From contig JAKUCV010003183.1 of the NCBI GenBank assembly GCA_028386065.3, positions 1 through 64,000 on the forward strand: a stretch of 64,000 bases of DNA, in the 5' to 3' direction. The stretch comes from Turnera subulata. Its lineage: Eukaryota > Streptophyta > Magnoliopsida > Malpighiales > Passifloraceae. The notes beneath the pieces were generated by a model that was not told the origin of the DNA, ran no database searches, and worked only from the letters and a program-made list of their open reading frames with translations. This document shows, in pieces, positions 11,166-23,165 of this stretch. A program made the translations under genes and the position numbers. Position 1 is the stretch's first letter. Each line of letters starts with the position of its first letter.

Positions 11166-12726
11166 TGTGAATACAAGACCCAAAAACACTTGGGCCTATT
11201 CACCTAACCTTTTCACCTTCTTCTTCGGGTCAATCCCATAATATTGGAGTCGCCACCCAAGTTTTATTAAGGACAAAACATGGGAAAAACCTTGATATGA
11301 CTCCTTTAGGCTACATGGTCATGGCGAACCAAAGTTATGGGATCAGGGGTTCGTCACAGATGGGAAGATGTTAGGTACCCATCCATGTTGGGTCGAGACA
11401 ATGTGCGATTATGAAATGCAAGTGTGCCTAGTGCAAGTGTGCAGGTGTGGAAAGTAAAGAGAAGGGGAGAAGAAGAAGATTTGGCTTGCATCCGTTGTAA
11501 GACAAAGATTACCTACGTACCCGAGTGATCGGGGTCAAAGCCACGTAGTTCTAAACATGGCACAAATCGACCACTTACATCATTAAAAGCATCAGCATGT
11601 AATCAAAAATGATCAATCAAAAGAGAGGGTTTAGTGTTACCTCTTGTAGCCCTCCTCTAGCTCCTTGCAATGGGTTGAGTTCTACACCCACCTTCTTGCC
11701 ATGGTTGATCCTCTTGTTGACCTCTCCTTGCTAAACCACTGCTAATGTTTCCCACGAAAATCCTCCAGAGTTTCTGCCTAAAGAATGTGTTTCTAGGCTT
11801 GGAGAAGTAGAGTTTCTCCAAGCACTCTAGGCTTATAGTTATGTATGTGAGAAAAGTGTGTCTCCTCCTTGAAATGTATGTGAGGGGTTCTATTTATAGT
11901 TCTCTGGGAAGCCTAGGGGCGTGGACCTGTTTAATGGTGAAGATTATGCCTGAAAATCTGGTCCAAAACCGCGTAGGATTGAATTGGGAACAAAAACGGC
12001 AAAAATCGGAGATTCTGGGCACCTACGACCGCCACTGCCGGCGGTCATCCTATGGATGACCCCCAGTGTCGGCGGTCTTGTGGGGCGACGACCGTCGGTC
12101 ACCCCGCGTGTCACCCGTTTTTTCCTTTTTCGGCCTCCAATCACCCTAACTTTGCCCTGATTTGATCCTACCGTGTAATTAACCCCTAATTAACCCAGAA
12201 TCACTCAATTACTTGATTATCACTCCCCCTAAATCATTCCATAACAAATTGACTACACCTTAATTCCTATTTCATACTAAAACATACCAAAAACAACATT
12301 TCTACATAAATGATGATTTAGCTCTGATTTTCCACGAAAATCAGAGTTAAAATTATCCTGCAAGAAATGTGTTAATGGGCTGGGTAAACTCTGGAGAATC
12401 CATTTACTTGGACCCTTAAACCTATTCCTAACCCAAAAATACATCATCTCAATATAATTGGGTTAAAAACAACTAAAAAAGGCCCAAGTAATACAATGAA
12501 ATGTATTTTAATATGAATAAACCTTATCATATGTTTTACCCTAAGATTAAATCATCCTAAGGTTTAAAGGCACAAAGGTTTAGATTACCAAAATACACTA
12601 ATTCTACTAAATTAAATTCTTATTACATCTTAACTCAAAATCAGATCTTCTCACTAACCTCAAGTTAAGCATGTTTTGGAATTCAGTTTTAGTAAAATAT
12701 TCGTGGGTCAAATTTGGATGTTCACA
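11166..12726 (-). repeat. 3' LTR of D
   Basis: The plus-strand copy runs from TGTGAATACAAGACCCAAAA to GGATGTTCACA, a TG..CA LTR of 1561 bp in reverse orientation. It contains a TATA box (TATTTATA at 11891-11898 on plus, TATAAATA on minus), a GGCGGTC hairpin cluster at about 12026-12100 and a PBS-like decamer (GGAGTCGCCA, 11246-11255). Confidence 0.9.
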
Positions 12727-12745
12727 GAAGCCCCTTGTTGATGAG
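12727..12745 (-). promoter_or_regulatory. Polypurine tract region of D
   Basis: On the minus strand, CAACAAGGGGCTTC abuts the TGTGAAC start of the 3' LTR. The same sequence with one change (CGAGGGGCTTC) abuts the 3' LTR of C at 34941. This would be the primer for plus-strand DNA synthesis. Confidence 0.7.
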
Positions 12746-12837
12746 TCCTTAGGAACTAAGGACGAAACAACGTAAGACAGGAACCACCAAATTTGAATGA
12801 TGAGTGTGTGGCGCGTGTCAAGTTTTGGAGTATCCCA

Positions 12838-13735
12838 TTCTCCTCTCTAGGAATCATCTCATCCTGGAGCTCTAGGAATCATCTCATCTTAGGTCTCGGG
12901 AATCATCTCATCTATCGGGTGGTCGACAAGGAATACTCCATCCTCGTCAGTTGGGTCTTGACTTAGGAATCATCACATCCCAAGTCTCGGGAATCATCTC
13001 ATCCTGAGGTGATAGAACTAGGTTGTCAACAACGAATACTCCCATCCTTGTCAGTTGGGTTTTGACTTGGGAATCATCTCATCCCAAGACGATAGAATCA
13101 TCTCATCTATCAACAAGGAATACTCCCATCCTTGTCAGCTGGGTTTTGACGATAAAATCATCTCATCTATCAGAAAGAAATACTCCCATCCTTGTCAGCT
13201 GGGTTTTGACTTGGGAATCATCTCATCCCAAGACGATAGAATCATCTCATCTATTAACAAGGAATACTCCCATCCTTGTCAGTTGGTTTTGTCTTAGGAA
13301 TCATCTCATCCCAAGACGACAGAATCATCTCATCTATCAACAAGGAATGCTCCCATCCTTGTCAGCTGGGTTTTGACGATAGAATCATCTCATCTATCAA
13401 CAAGAAATACTCCCATCCTTGTCAGCTGGGTTTTGACTTGGGAATCATCTCATCCCAAGACGATAGAATCTTCTCATCTATCAACAAGGAATACTCCCAT
13501 CCTTGTCAGCAGGGTTTTGACTTGGGAATCATCTCATCCCGAGACGATAGAATCATCTCATCTATCAACAAGGAATGCTACCATTCTTGTCAGCTGGGTT
13601 TTGACTTGGGAATCATCTCATCCCAAGATGATAGAATCATCTCCTCTATAAAAAAAGAATACTCCCATCCTTGCCAGCTGGGTTATGACTTGGGAATCAT
13701 CTCATCTCAAGATGATAGAATCATCTCATCCCAAA
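12838..13735 (-). repeat. 84-bp tandem array in the 3' region of D
   Basis: Roughly eight units of about 84 bp, some shortened to 60 bp, carry two GAATCATCTCATC cores each, followed by CAACAAGGAATACTCCCATCC. Because 84 is divisible by three, all plus-strand frames stay open and give false ORFs. A related array lies in the equivalent part of C (34240-34830). Tandem repeats in the 3' untranslated region are known for Ogre/Tat elements. Confidence 0.9.
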
Positions 13736-13924
13736 TGGCTTCGCCATTTGATTTTCATAAAAAACACCATCTCACGGCATGGCTATCTATTGTCTAGGCT
13801 TCTCGTGCCCCTACCGTCATCTAAGATGTCGCTTCGCGACTGTGTTGTCTATGTCTTGTGCATTACATGCCCCTACATCTCCATTTCCCGGCTTGGTTGT
13901 TGGGAATCATCTCATCCCGAGGTT

Positions 13925-14060
13925 TGATTTTGCGTGTATCGGGTACACGGCTTCGGCTTTGCGTGTATCAGGTACACGGCTTCGGTTTTGCGTTCTCTCA
14001 AGTTTTTTTTTTTTCTCATCTCTCAATTTTGCATGTACCGGGTACATGGCTCTGGGTTCA
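13925..14060 (-). repeat. ~31-bp GTACACGG repeats of D
   Basis: Three adjacent units of the type TTGCGTGTATCGGGTACACGGC are visible, the last diverged (GCATGTACCGGGTACATGGC). Each contains a short GTGTA..TACAC inverted repeat. The equivalent part of C (33928-34050) carries the same words in reverse orientation. Confidence 0.7.
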
Positions 14061-14514
14061 CTCCTCTCTGGGTTTTCTCTCATTTTCGGGTTAGGGTTGA
14101 AAGGGTTTCTGAAATTACCCTAATGTTTCTGGTCACCTCGCAGTCTCATGGTATTAAGAATGATTCTTTCTTATAGTCGGGTTGACTGGGTCCCACGCCC
14201 TTGCTTACTGGACCCAATGTTGTGCCCTTTAAGATTATACAAATCAAAAAGTGGGGTATGATGCCCTTAGCATCTCGTTATGGTCTTAGAGATGAGGTTC
14301 TAGTGAGCCCTTACTACCAGCTTTTCAAAGCCAACGGGAGCCGCGCTCTTGATTCAGGATTTTCAGGGAATCGGGATAAAGAATATAAAAAATGATTAAT
14401 TCAAACAATTTATTTCATTATTCGGGACTAAAAAATATGCATACAGGGTTTTATTTTAGTAGAAAGGCCGTTTCGGGGCGCAGACCCGTAAAAATCGAGG
14501 TTGGACCTGGAACA

Positions 14515-14625
14515 GAGGTGGCGGTCAAGCGAGGAGGCCCGCCAGATGACCGCCAGGGCTTGGCGGTCTTCTCGTGATGTCTGCCGGCCCTATTTCGGGT
14601 TTAAAAGCCCCTTCTCTTTTCTCTC
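14515..14625 (+). promoter_or_regulatory. Putative promoter of the antisense gene in D
   Basis: GGCGGTC / GACCGCC inverted repeats (14519-14571) precede a TTTAAAAG TATA-like box near 14599 and a pyrimidine-rich leader (CTTCTCTTTTCTCTCTCCC). The same order, hairpins then TATA, is seen in the LTRs of C and D and before the antisense gene of C. Promoter function is inferred. Confidence 0.5.
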
Positions 14626-15352
14626 TCCCTCATTCTCCGATCAAACACTTTCAAACCCCGAGCTCTCTCAATTTTCCCTCCTCCTTTTTATTCTCAAAAC
14701 ACCCCAAAACACCTCCCAACTCTCCCCAATTCTCATCCGTGGCATCATCATCATCCAATCTCTCTAAGTCGCGAGTGGGAAACCATGAGAAAATATCGTC
14801 CCAAATCCGACCCAGAGGAGATTCCACGCCTTTTGTTGAAATCTCCAGATAGGCACATCTCCTCCCAACTCCACAAAATTTAGGTAAGTGACTTTTAAGC
14901 CCAAAGACTCCTTGAATTTGAGTTTTGATTGATTTTTCGAGTTTATGCCCTCATACCTTTAGAATTCAAATTTATGCAATGCATGGTGTGTTTGACTGCT
15001 TGAGAATGTCCCTGGGATGTCTATGATGTTTGCCCCTACATTCATTTCACGGATTAAACACAAGAAATCACGAATTGAAGTTTTGCCCAAATTGGGGGTT
15101 TAGGGTTCTTTGCGAATTTTAGAGAATGTGGGTGATTCTGGCATTATTTTGATATGGCGAATATGTGGAATTGATGTTGGATGACTGGGTATTAATGGGC
15201 TTGTCCCAATTTTGGCCAATTTCGAACTTTGTCGGGGTGAATTTTTGTGATTTTCTTATGTTTTGACCCACAAATAAAACTGTGATACAATATTGGTATG
15301 TATGATGTAAATGTGCAATCTTACCCTTATGATGCATGTCTTGATGTGTGTG

Positions 15353-18300
15353 TGTAACGTCCCGGTTTGTCGACTGTCACTACAGACCAACACGGGACCT
15401 TTCCAACATGCTTTGTCCTCACTCACACGTTTCCGGGAAAAACTTCCCAGAAGGTCACCCATCGTAGAATTTCTCCAAGTCAAGCACGTTTAACTTTAGA
15501 GTTCTTCTAGAATGAGCGCCGAAAAGGTAGGCGCACCTTGTTGATATAGTTAGTACCCATCAAACCGTTTAAGCTATTCTCAATTGTACAGTCCCATACC
15601 TATACAACCTCGAAATCACTTCATTTGAGCTATTCTTAATTATACAGTCCCATACCCGTATAATTATGAAATCGCCCCAACTGTGCAGCCCCATCCCTAC
15701 ACAGTCTCAGGATCTCTCCTATTTCGGTGTGGATCGGTTCATTCCCGTGCCCTTCCGTCTAGAAGCCTGCCAGAAGCCGCTCCTTGTCCATGCTCATCCC
15801 GGCACCGACGTACACTTCCCGCCCTCATAGACCCCGGGATGTCACAGGCCCACCAGCTTCCGCTAGTTTCGTCCTCGAACCCTACACCATACTAGAGGAG
15901 TCCTGGAGCTCCGCTACCAAGCTGAAACACCCGTGTCCCAATTTGCAATAAAATACTTAAACACAAAGAAATTACCAAAATATCCTTGAAACCCAGGACA
16001 CGAAATCCAATATCAAAAATATCCAAAAATTCTTAAAAAAACGAGATGTCATAAAGAATAAAATCAAACCGGCTTAACAAGTCACATGACAACCCGGCAT
16101 CCTGTCGAAACATCATCAATATCAAATCCCGGCAACTCGCCGATAATGTAATCAAAATCAATAGTGACTTCTCAAATAAACCCAATGCAGCGGAAGTTAA
16201 GATAAAATTTAAAATAGCAAAAGTATATGATATGCATGCCGGCTCTATGGATCCAACTGGGAAATGAAGCACAGCTACCTGCTGGGATATCCACGTCCGC
16301 ACTCCGGGAAAAGAAAGAAAGAGACGACACGCTATCTATGAGTCTGAAAAACAACGTTGGCGATTATGTGAGTCGCCTACTCAGTGAGCAATATAAATCT
16401 AATTATGAAAGTGTGCAGAACAAGTCCGAAAGGAAGGAAGAGCAAGAAGACAAGTAAGCAACATACAACAACCAGTACTAACATGCCAAGACATTCAAGC
16501 AAACAGTTCATTATTCTCCATTTGTTGTGTGTTAAGTTTTATTATTATAATTTATTATTCAGGGCCCCCTACTGCATATTATCTTAATTCACAAGTTATG
16601 AGTTTATGTGTGCCAATAGTTGTGATTTAACAGGGTTGTGTGATAAATTAACTCAATCAAATAACCAGGTCTCCGACCCACAACACATCACACATAACAC
16701 CCAAAATCACTCCACATGTTATATTCCATAACAACCCAAATATCAAGCTCACAAGCAAACAGTACACTTAGGCACACAATACGGATCACAGCATGTTAGC
16801 AAACAGGCATGCAACTCAAACAAACTAATCCAACAAGCTCATGCATACAAACATAAAAAGACGTATAAAGTCACCTCAACGACGATTGTCCTGTGGAGCT
16901 TTTCCCAAAACAGATCCTCCAGCCCCCGAGGCGTTACCCGTGCCTGAATACCGGCACACACAACAAATTACAAACAATCACAATAAATCGTGCATGCATG
17001 ATAACTATAATGCTCAACTGAGTTAAACCCGTCCCTAGTTAGCCAATTATGAAATTCCCGGGTCTAAACCCGACATGATGTTCTCTCACCTAAACTCCGA
17101 GTATCGGGACCTAAGGTTCACTGGGCTTAAGCCCAACTAAGTCCAAAAGTAGTTCCCGGGCCTATGGCCCACTCATTATGTTCTTAACGGTTCCCGGCCT
17201 AAAGTCCAATCTAAGTCCAAATTTCAATTTCCGGGCCTAAGGCCCACTTCCTCAAGTCCTTAATCAACCAAGTATGAAATTGGGCTCGAAGCCCGTTACT
17301 TAAATCCATGGTCAACCCGAGCCCAAAGATTCCCGGCCTATGGTTCTATCCGTGTCGGTAAATTCCCGGTTATACACACTCACAGCCCCGCACCCGGTAT
17401 TCCACTAAATAATTTCAATTCCCGATACACAATTATGCTTACAATAATTATTACATGCCATGAATGGGTTTAGAACATCAAATCTCGCATCGAGGTAATA
17501 CCGTAATTGCCGGAACAAAAACCCGAACCTTCGCCGGAAAATTCCCGAGCCTCGCTGGATTCCGATGACCTTGCCGGAAAACCAACAACAAAGCCCAACA
17601 ACTACCCCCAACGAATCTGCCACAATCCCAAACAACGATCACATACAATTTCACAGCAGTCATAATCACAAATCCGTCAACAAAAAGAATTGAGGAAGAA
17701 AGTAAACCCGCAGGCACACTCACCGGAAATCGAGTCCTCACCGTCGACACCAGTCTTGAACCCAAGCTCACACCCACTGCCGGAACAGACCACCAACACC
17801 GGCGAGCAGAACCCCGACACGCACCCAAGCAAACCCGCCACCGTCCACGGCACGACAAACACCCAACAATCCGCCACCAATCCGACCTGAGACAACACAA
17901 CAACCCAAACACCACCACACCGCCGGCAACCCCAACCGGTGCAACAGTACCAGACACCATCAACACCAACAAAGCCAACCCGGTTAGACAACCGGCCAAT
18001 GAGAAACAAAGACAAAGGAAGAAGGAAGAGGAGGACGGCGAGGCTTACCAGCAACGACCGTGGGAACCCCGAGCCCGACCTCGGCTTCCTGGCGTTCGTC
18101 CTCGTCTGACGCGACCCGGTCTTGGTGTGGATGGCGGCGAAACGGAGAGGAGGCAAGGGTGGGTACGGCGGAAGTGAAGAGAGGTGATGGCGGTGGTTTC
18201 GAGAGAGGAGGGGAAGAGATGTTGGTGACGGCGAGAGGGCGAGAGAGAAAGAGAGGGAGAGAGAAGATGAGAGGAGAAGGAAAGGGCGCCGTCAGGTGAG

Positions 18301-18693
18301 GAAGAGAGGAAGAAAAGAAAAGAAAAGAGAGAAAGAGGAGGAAGAGAGGGAGAGGGCTTTTAGGATTGGCCGGCTCAGCCCCGAAACGACGTCGTTTCGG
18401 GCTGAGGCGCGGTCAACCCACTTCAGTCAACGCGCGCAGTTGGGTTTTTTTTTTTTAAAACTCCAAAACGACGTAGTTTCGATCGAAGCCTCAACAAGAC
18501 CCGTGTTTCACCCCGAAACACATTCCAATATCAACGAAACGCGAAGCATGAGAAATCCCAACTTGAAATTGACATCTTCAAGGCATAATAATTTATTTCC
18601 TCGACTAAAACTCGAAAATACCACAAGGGCAAAATTGGAATAAAAATTTCAAAAATTTCGAAAAAACAAATTATGGAAATTCGGGGCGTTACA
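15353..18693 (-). mobile_element. E: composite LTR-type insertion in intron 1 of the antisense gene
   Basis: The outer ends are inverted (TGTAACGTCCCG at 15353 and CGGGGCGTTACA ending 18693) and near-TSDs GTGTG/GTATG flank it. On the minus strand a 2.77 kb LTR-like stretch (18693 to 15922, TGTAACG..GTTTCA) is followed by a TTGGTAGCGGAGC initiator-tRNA-type PBS, about 75 nt with a TTCGAGGACGAA motif, then a 495-bp TGTGACATCCCGG..TTACA segment (15847-15353) with a 5S-rRNA-like part. No coding domain is seen. The long part resembles chromovirus (Tekay-like) LTRs, and the short part the 5S-bearing LTRs of Cassandra. The two LTR-like parts are not alike, so it is a chimera or heavily rearranged. 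Open frames in its GC-rich part (17400-18400) look fortuitous. Confidence 0.62.
15428..15545 (-). ncRNA. 5S-rRNA-derived sequence inside E (not a functional gene)
   Basis: On the minus strand the sequence matches the 3' two-thirds of plant 5S rRNA. GATGGGTGACCTTCTGGGAAG corresponds to the C-box region with one change, and AGAACTCTAAAGTTAAACGT to the A-box region with three changes over 25 bases. The first third is replaced. Such sequences are the hallmark of Cassandra-type LTRs, where they supply a possible RNA polymerase III promoter. Confidence 0.75.
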
Positions 18694-20601
18694 GTATGGT
18701 TTTGGATTGATCTTGGTGAACCCGGGTTGGCATGAGTATTGACTTCTTTTGGCATATCTACACAGGACTCGAAGGATAGGCAGCGAAATCATGCCGGGGC
18801 TAATGCCCGCCATCTCATCCTTGAGCATGTGAGGTGGGACAGGCCTGTCCAAGAGATCATTGAGAGTTTCGGGTTGTGGGACTTCTTTCGCACTTTCTGA
18901 GGGGACTGGGTTGACCTACAGGCTATATTGGCCCTAGGCGAGAGGTGGTGGGAAGCCCCCAATACCTTCCATTTTGCCTGTGGTGAGATGACGATGACCC
19001 CTTAGGATTTTACCCACATTAGTGGGCTGGTATTCCAAGGTGATCCGGTCGTCTTTGATCAGCAATTAGGCATCGATCGCTTTCAGGAGTTGGTGGGGCT
19101 TGTTCCTGACTGGGTCCGCATATGTGAGGTATCTCCTACATGGCTGCAAAATGCCTTTTTGGATCCTCGCTATTCAGGGACGGCTGAGCAGAGAGTCCGG
19201 AGCTTGATATTAGCGAGCATGAGTAGAACCCTCTTTGCTTCCGGTGGTGATCGGGTTCGGTGTGATTTACTGGTGTCGCTTGTCCACCTGGAGGGACCAT
19301 GGATTGATTGAGCCTCAGCGGGTTTCGCGAACGCCTACTGGGAGAAGTGCAACTTTTCCCGGATTGCTGCCAAGCACTTCTATAGTTCAGCTTTGATTTG
19401 GGAGGTCTGTCCTTTGTCCTTGTGCCTTCTTATCATATTTGTCTGTCTCTTCGTCTCCTTATTTATTCGAGTAATCTTGGCAGGTGTAGGGTCAAGAGTA
19501 TCTTGGGTTGTCTGCTCCGAAGCTGCCGGCTGATGAGAAGTCGTGGCCAGTTTCTCTCCGTTGGGGCTCCCCGAGCCGTGGGACTATGAGCAATGCCCAC
19601 GACCGAGTACGGGCCCATCACTACATAGATCAGGTTGCCATGTCGGGCAAGGTATCTTTTCTCTTTCATCTCTTGTTTCCCGGAAAACCTTTTCCGCAAC
19701 ATTGTCTCACCGAACACTTATTGGCAGATCCAGTTTTCTCCTTTCGCGGCTTACCAGGATATTTTGAAGAGGATTGATTCTATGACTCTAGTGATGGATC
19801 ACTGTTGATGCTTGATAGGGTACCCTGATATGAGGGTGTGGTACCTCGGGGATCGTGTATGTGCGTAGACCATTGATCTCCCATGCATACCACGCGACCC
19901 TCCGATCTCCATGCGACACATTAATGAGCGAGTTGGGGCCCCTGAAGGCGATCATTTGGATTGGCATGCTGATGACTTGACCTTACCAGGCGACTACTCA
20001 TCCTTCATCAGTGAGTTTCTGATGCTTCCCTTGACTACCCCCGACGCAGGTGGGTCAGTGGCCGGTACTGGTCCTTCTCGTCAAAGCTCCGCCTCCCGGA
20101 GAAGGAAGGGTGCTGGGGCATCTTCTTCATCTGGTCCCGTCCTCCCAGCTTGCGAGGCCGAGTTTGAGACCTTTGATGACTCATACAGGCGCTGTCGGGT
20201 ACCCTTTTCAGAAGACCTACCCCCCGACTTTCCATCATTCCCGGCGGATATCACCACGGTACCATCATTATCATTATCCCAAATGTCCTCTTCCTTCTCC
20301 TCCTTTGTAGCTTGATTGACCTTCTTTGTATGAATAGGTTCCGGCCGCTGAGGTTTCTCAACTTTGGTCACTGCTTAGACAGGCCAAGGCAACCCTGACG
20401 GCCCAAGCCATCCGGATACGGGAGTTGACTTCTTGTGTGAGAAAGAGAGGGTATGCTCACCCCGTGCCATTATCTAGAGATCCCCGTCCTCCTGGGCCTT
20501 CGGTAGCACCTTTTTCCCCTCAGTCGATTCCTCATCCTACTGATCCTACATCGGGTGATTCCGAGGATATAATACAGGAGCACACTAGGTCGGTTCGCTA
20601 A

Positions 20602-21870
20602 ACCTGGAGTAAGTAGAGATGGTCTTGATTGATGCATGTATGCCTTATCGTCTAGAAGCTTGTACTATGGTGGACTATCCTTTGTTTTGTATGCATGCGT
20701 GTGCCCTAAGTTCTCGACTCAAGTATTTGGATGGGATTACCCTTTATGAATGCATGTTTTATTTCTCCTGTTTCCAAAATGTAATTATGTATGCAATTCA
20801 AAAAAAACTGCCGAACTGCATGCCATGAGTAGTGGGACAAGCCAGGTATAAGGTTTAAAGGATTTGTACAAGGTCGCCTAAAAACACCTACTTCTCTTTG
20901 TTGGGTTTACAAACAAAAATTATTTCAAGAAAGGATTTCCATGAGCATGATCGTGCCCTGAGTCTCCCCAAACACCATTTGGCCTTAACTTTTGCCTAGG
21001 TCGCCCTTTTGGGTTTTCAACCTAGCAGGCATGTTCTAAATTTTGCCTAGATTGCCCTTTCGGGTTTTTCATCTAGCGGACTAGTCCCCCTCTCTTTACT
21101 CCATTTTTTACTTTCTTCCTCCGAGGATGGTGATCGGATTTTACCCAGGTGATGGCGAGTTCCAAACCTTTTTATCTTGCGGTGACCTTCTTCCGGCGGT
21201 GGCTCGATTTTGGCCCTCCTTTGTCTTGAGAATATGGCCCGAAAAAATCTAGGGATACTGCCTTTTGAGCATTGAAGGAGGTTTTCTCAAAAGATATAAT
21301 CTAGACCCAAACCTTATCATCTTTTATCAACCTAGCTTAGGAACCAACTTTTGTCTAGACCGAGCTCTTTTAATAGAGTTACCTACGTACCAGTAGAAAA
21401 TAATGTTCATTTTCAAATCGCAAGGAAGTGCCTTTCTTGAGAAGTTTGAATGGCACATTGGTTGTGGATACATGTCCCTTTTTCCTTTTTTTTCTTTTTC
21501 CCTTTTTCCCTTTTTTTTTTGGGGAAATGACCTCACAAGCCAGGCTTATTAATCCAAGACGAAGTAATTGATTTGAAAAAATTTTGATTTACTGGATCAA
21601 GTCTTCGTAGTTCATTTATGGTTCCCAAACTAAGTTGATAAATTCTGATGAGACTTAAGACATTGATTCCATAAATGAGGGGGATTAGAACATCCATTAC
21701 ATGATTGTAAGGAAAAGACATTAATAAAAGACCAACAACATTGACTCCTCAAGGTGAAGTTGACATGGATAGGCTTCAACCTTCTTTTATTTTAAGAATA
21801 TAAAGAAAACAGACTCGATGCTTTAAGACCCCTAAGACTTCTTATCCTCCCCATTAGCTGTTCTAAACAT
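20602..21870. other. Non-coding interior of D with CCTAGGTCGCCC inverted repeats
   Basis: No domain is seen on either strand. Around 20990-21080 two copies of TTTTGCCTAG(G/A)T(C/T)GCCCTTT..TTC(A)(A/T)C(C/T)TAGC form short stem-loops (CTAGGT..ACCTAG). This is downstream of the antisense gene and could hold its 3' UTR. Confidence 0.4.
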
Positions 21871-21955
21871 CCTCCTCCATCACCCATTTGATCTTATCCG
21901 GGTACACGAGCTTTCTTCGTGGGACTATAGTGACAATTTCCTTCGGGTCATCATG

Positions 21956-22444
21956 TCAGATTCCAATTGTCATTGTCTCGTCTCCCACCCCCGAACTATC
22001 TTTATCTCCCTTATCGGTCATCATGTCATCATGCGATTTTGAGTATTCTTCGGATCCTGTGGCATAACCCCAATCATCCCACTTGCTTTCTTGCAACTCC
22101 TGGATGCATTTCCAGAGACTTTCTTTAGCGTTGACACTTTCTCGAGTGAGGGCGGCATTCTGGAGTTGGATGCACCTCATCACATCTTCAATAAGTTCAA
22201 ATTATCCAATGGCATCTCGGAATTGCTTCATGGCTACTTGGGCAAATGGTTGGCCAAGCAAGAACCCACGAAGGATCGTCTCCTCTAATTGGCCCATCAG
22301 AGTTCGAAATGTTGATTGCACCTCTTTCTCTTGTTGGAGACTCCGGTCTTCATAAACTGGAAAATCATCTTCCGTGGGTTTTCCCCTCAGTCACGTTCTC
22401 GTGCCGGTAGCACCTTCCAGCTGGTTAGCATGCTCATTGCTCAT
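21956..22444 (-). pseudogene. Unknown ORF near the 5' end of D
   Basis: Reading from ATG at 22444 the frame begins MSNEHANQLEGATG, meets a TGA after 17 codons and a TAA later, and runs on to the TGA at 21956. It is hydrophilic and Gln/Glu-rich, with helical segments (LQQEKEVQSTFRTLMGQL, MRCIQLQNAALTRE) suggesting coiled coil, and an acidic tail. More similar-looking acidic sequence follows beyond the stop to about 21870. It occupies the place of gag in C but has no visible gag motif or zinc knuckle. I do not recognise the family; it may be a degenerate gag or an accessory ORF1. Confidence 0.45.
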
Positions 22445-23165
22445 GGTTCCTCTTGACTGTCAAAAGTGAAGAAGTGGGTTTCAGTGCATTGCTCAGGTGG
22501 GCTTAAAAGAGGATTGGTGACACATGGCTCAGATGAAAAATGTAGAACATGGGTAAAACCCCGACTCGGCACACTACATTTTTAAAATTCAATGCAGAAT
22601 GACGTGTATTAGGCAGTCCTAATTCTTTAAATTCTCAGGGTAATTGAGCATCTACTCGAATCATCAAAATGAATCTCTTCTGAACTTTGGCGGATCGCTG
22701 CTTGAAGACATGGGATGTTCCCCTCCCTTAATTGCCATGGATGACTAATCTTCTTTCCTCTTTCCTCAAGATCTCGTGTATGCACAAATTCGAATCCCAA
22801 AATAAAAGATACCATACACATATATCACATTGCAAATTTCACATGAAGGCACGTACCACTTATTGATTCATAATGCATGAGATGCTCAAGGTATGCAGCT
22901 GGTTGGATGCCAAAAGATTGTCGCTAGGGAATAAGCTGACCTACTCACATGTGATAAAGGATATCGCGTGAGGTTCAAGGCCAATTAATCCCCATCATTG
23001 CTAAGCATCGAGAAACAGGTTCATTCAAACCACCATCGCTTAAGCAAAGCATGTGGTGGATTTGGATTCCCTCGCCCTCTTAAGGTAAAGGCTTCACATC
23101 AATTGTTATGAATGCAAGGCACTTATGATGACAAATAAATGGCACACAAGATTTAACAATTTCAC

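Larger units (their letters stand above)
14785..20601 (+). pseudogene. Antisense plant-mobile-domain-like gene in D, five exons
   Basis: Exons are 14785-14883, 18766-19404, 19484-19651, 19728-20258 and 20338-20601 (TAA stop). All four introns are GT-AG and all exon lengths are multiples of three, so every junction is phase 0. The short introns are 79, 76 and 79 nt. Exon 2 has the plant mobile domain signature: LALGERWWEAPNTFHF, ACGEMTM and SGLVFQGDPV. Exon 3/4 joins in frame at GK-IQFSPFAAYQ, followed by VWYLGDRV. The C-terminus is Ser/Pro-rich. Six in-frame stops (18898, 19003, 19309, 19487, 19806, 19866) and a TAG at the end of exon 1 show decay. Plant mobile domain proteins occur both as nuclear silencing factors and in transposons; which role this one had is unknown. 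It lies opposite to its host element, so its introns would not be spliced from the element RNA. Confidence 0.78.

Noticed and set aside
13023..13927. Long overlapping plus-strand ORFs rich in SSHPKTIESSHL-type repeats
   Set aside because: They arise from the 84-bp tandem array whose unit is divisible by three; all three frames are open and no domain is present.
15428..15545. A functional 5S rRNA gene
   Set aside because: The first third is missing or replaced and there are substitutions in the A-box region; it lies inside an LTR-type insertion.
17405..18156. Minus-strand frames with hydrophobic segments (e.g. LLVSLAVLLFLLPLSLFLIG) as a possible membrane protein gene
   Set aside because: They lie in a GC-rich part of an LTR-like insertion, overlap each other in different frames and show no conserved domain.
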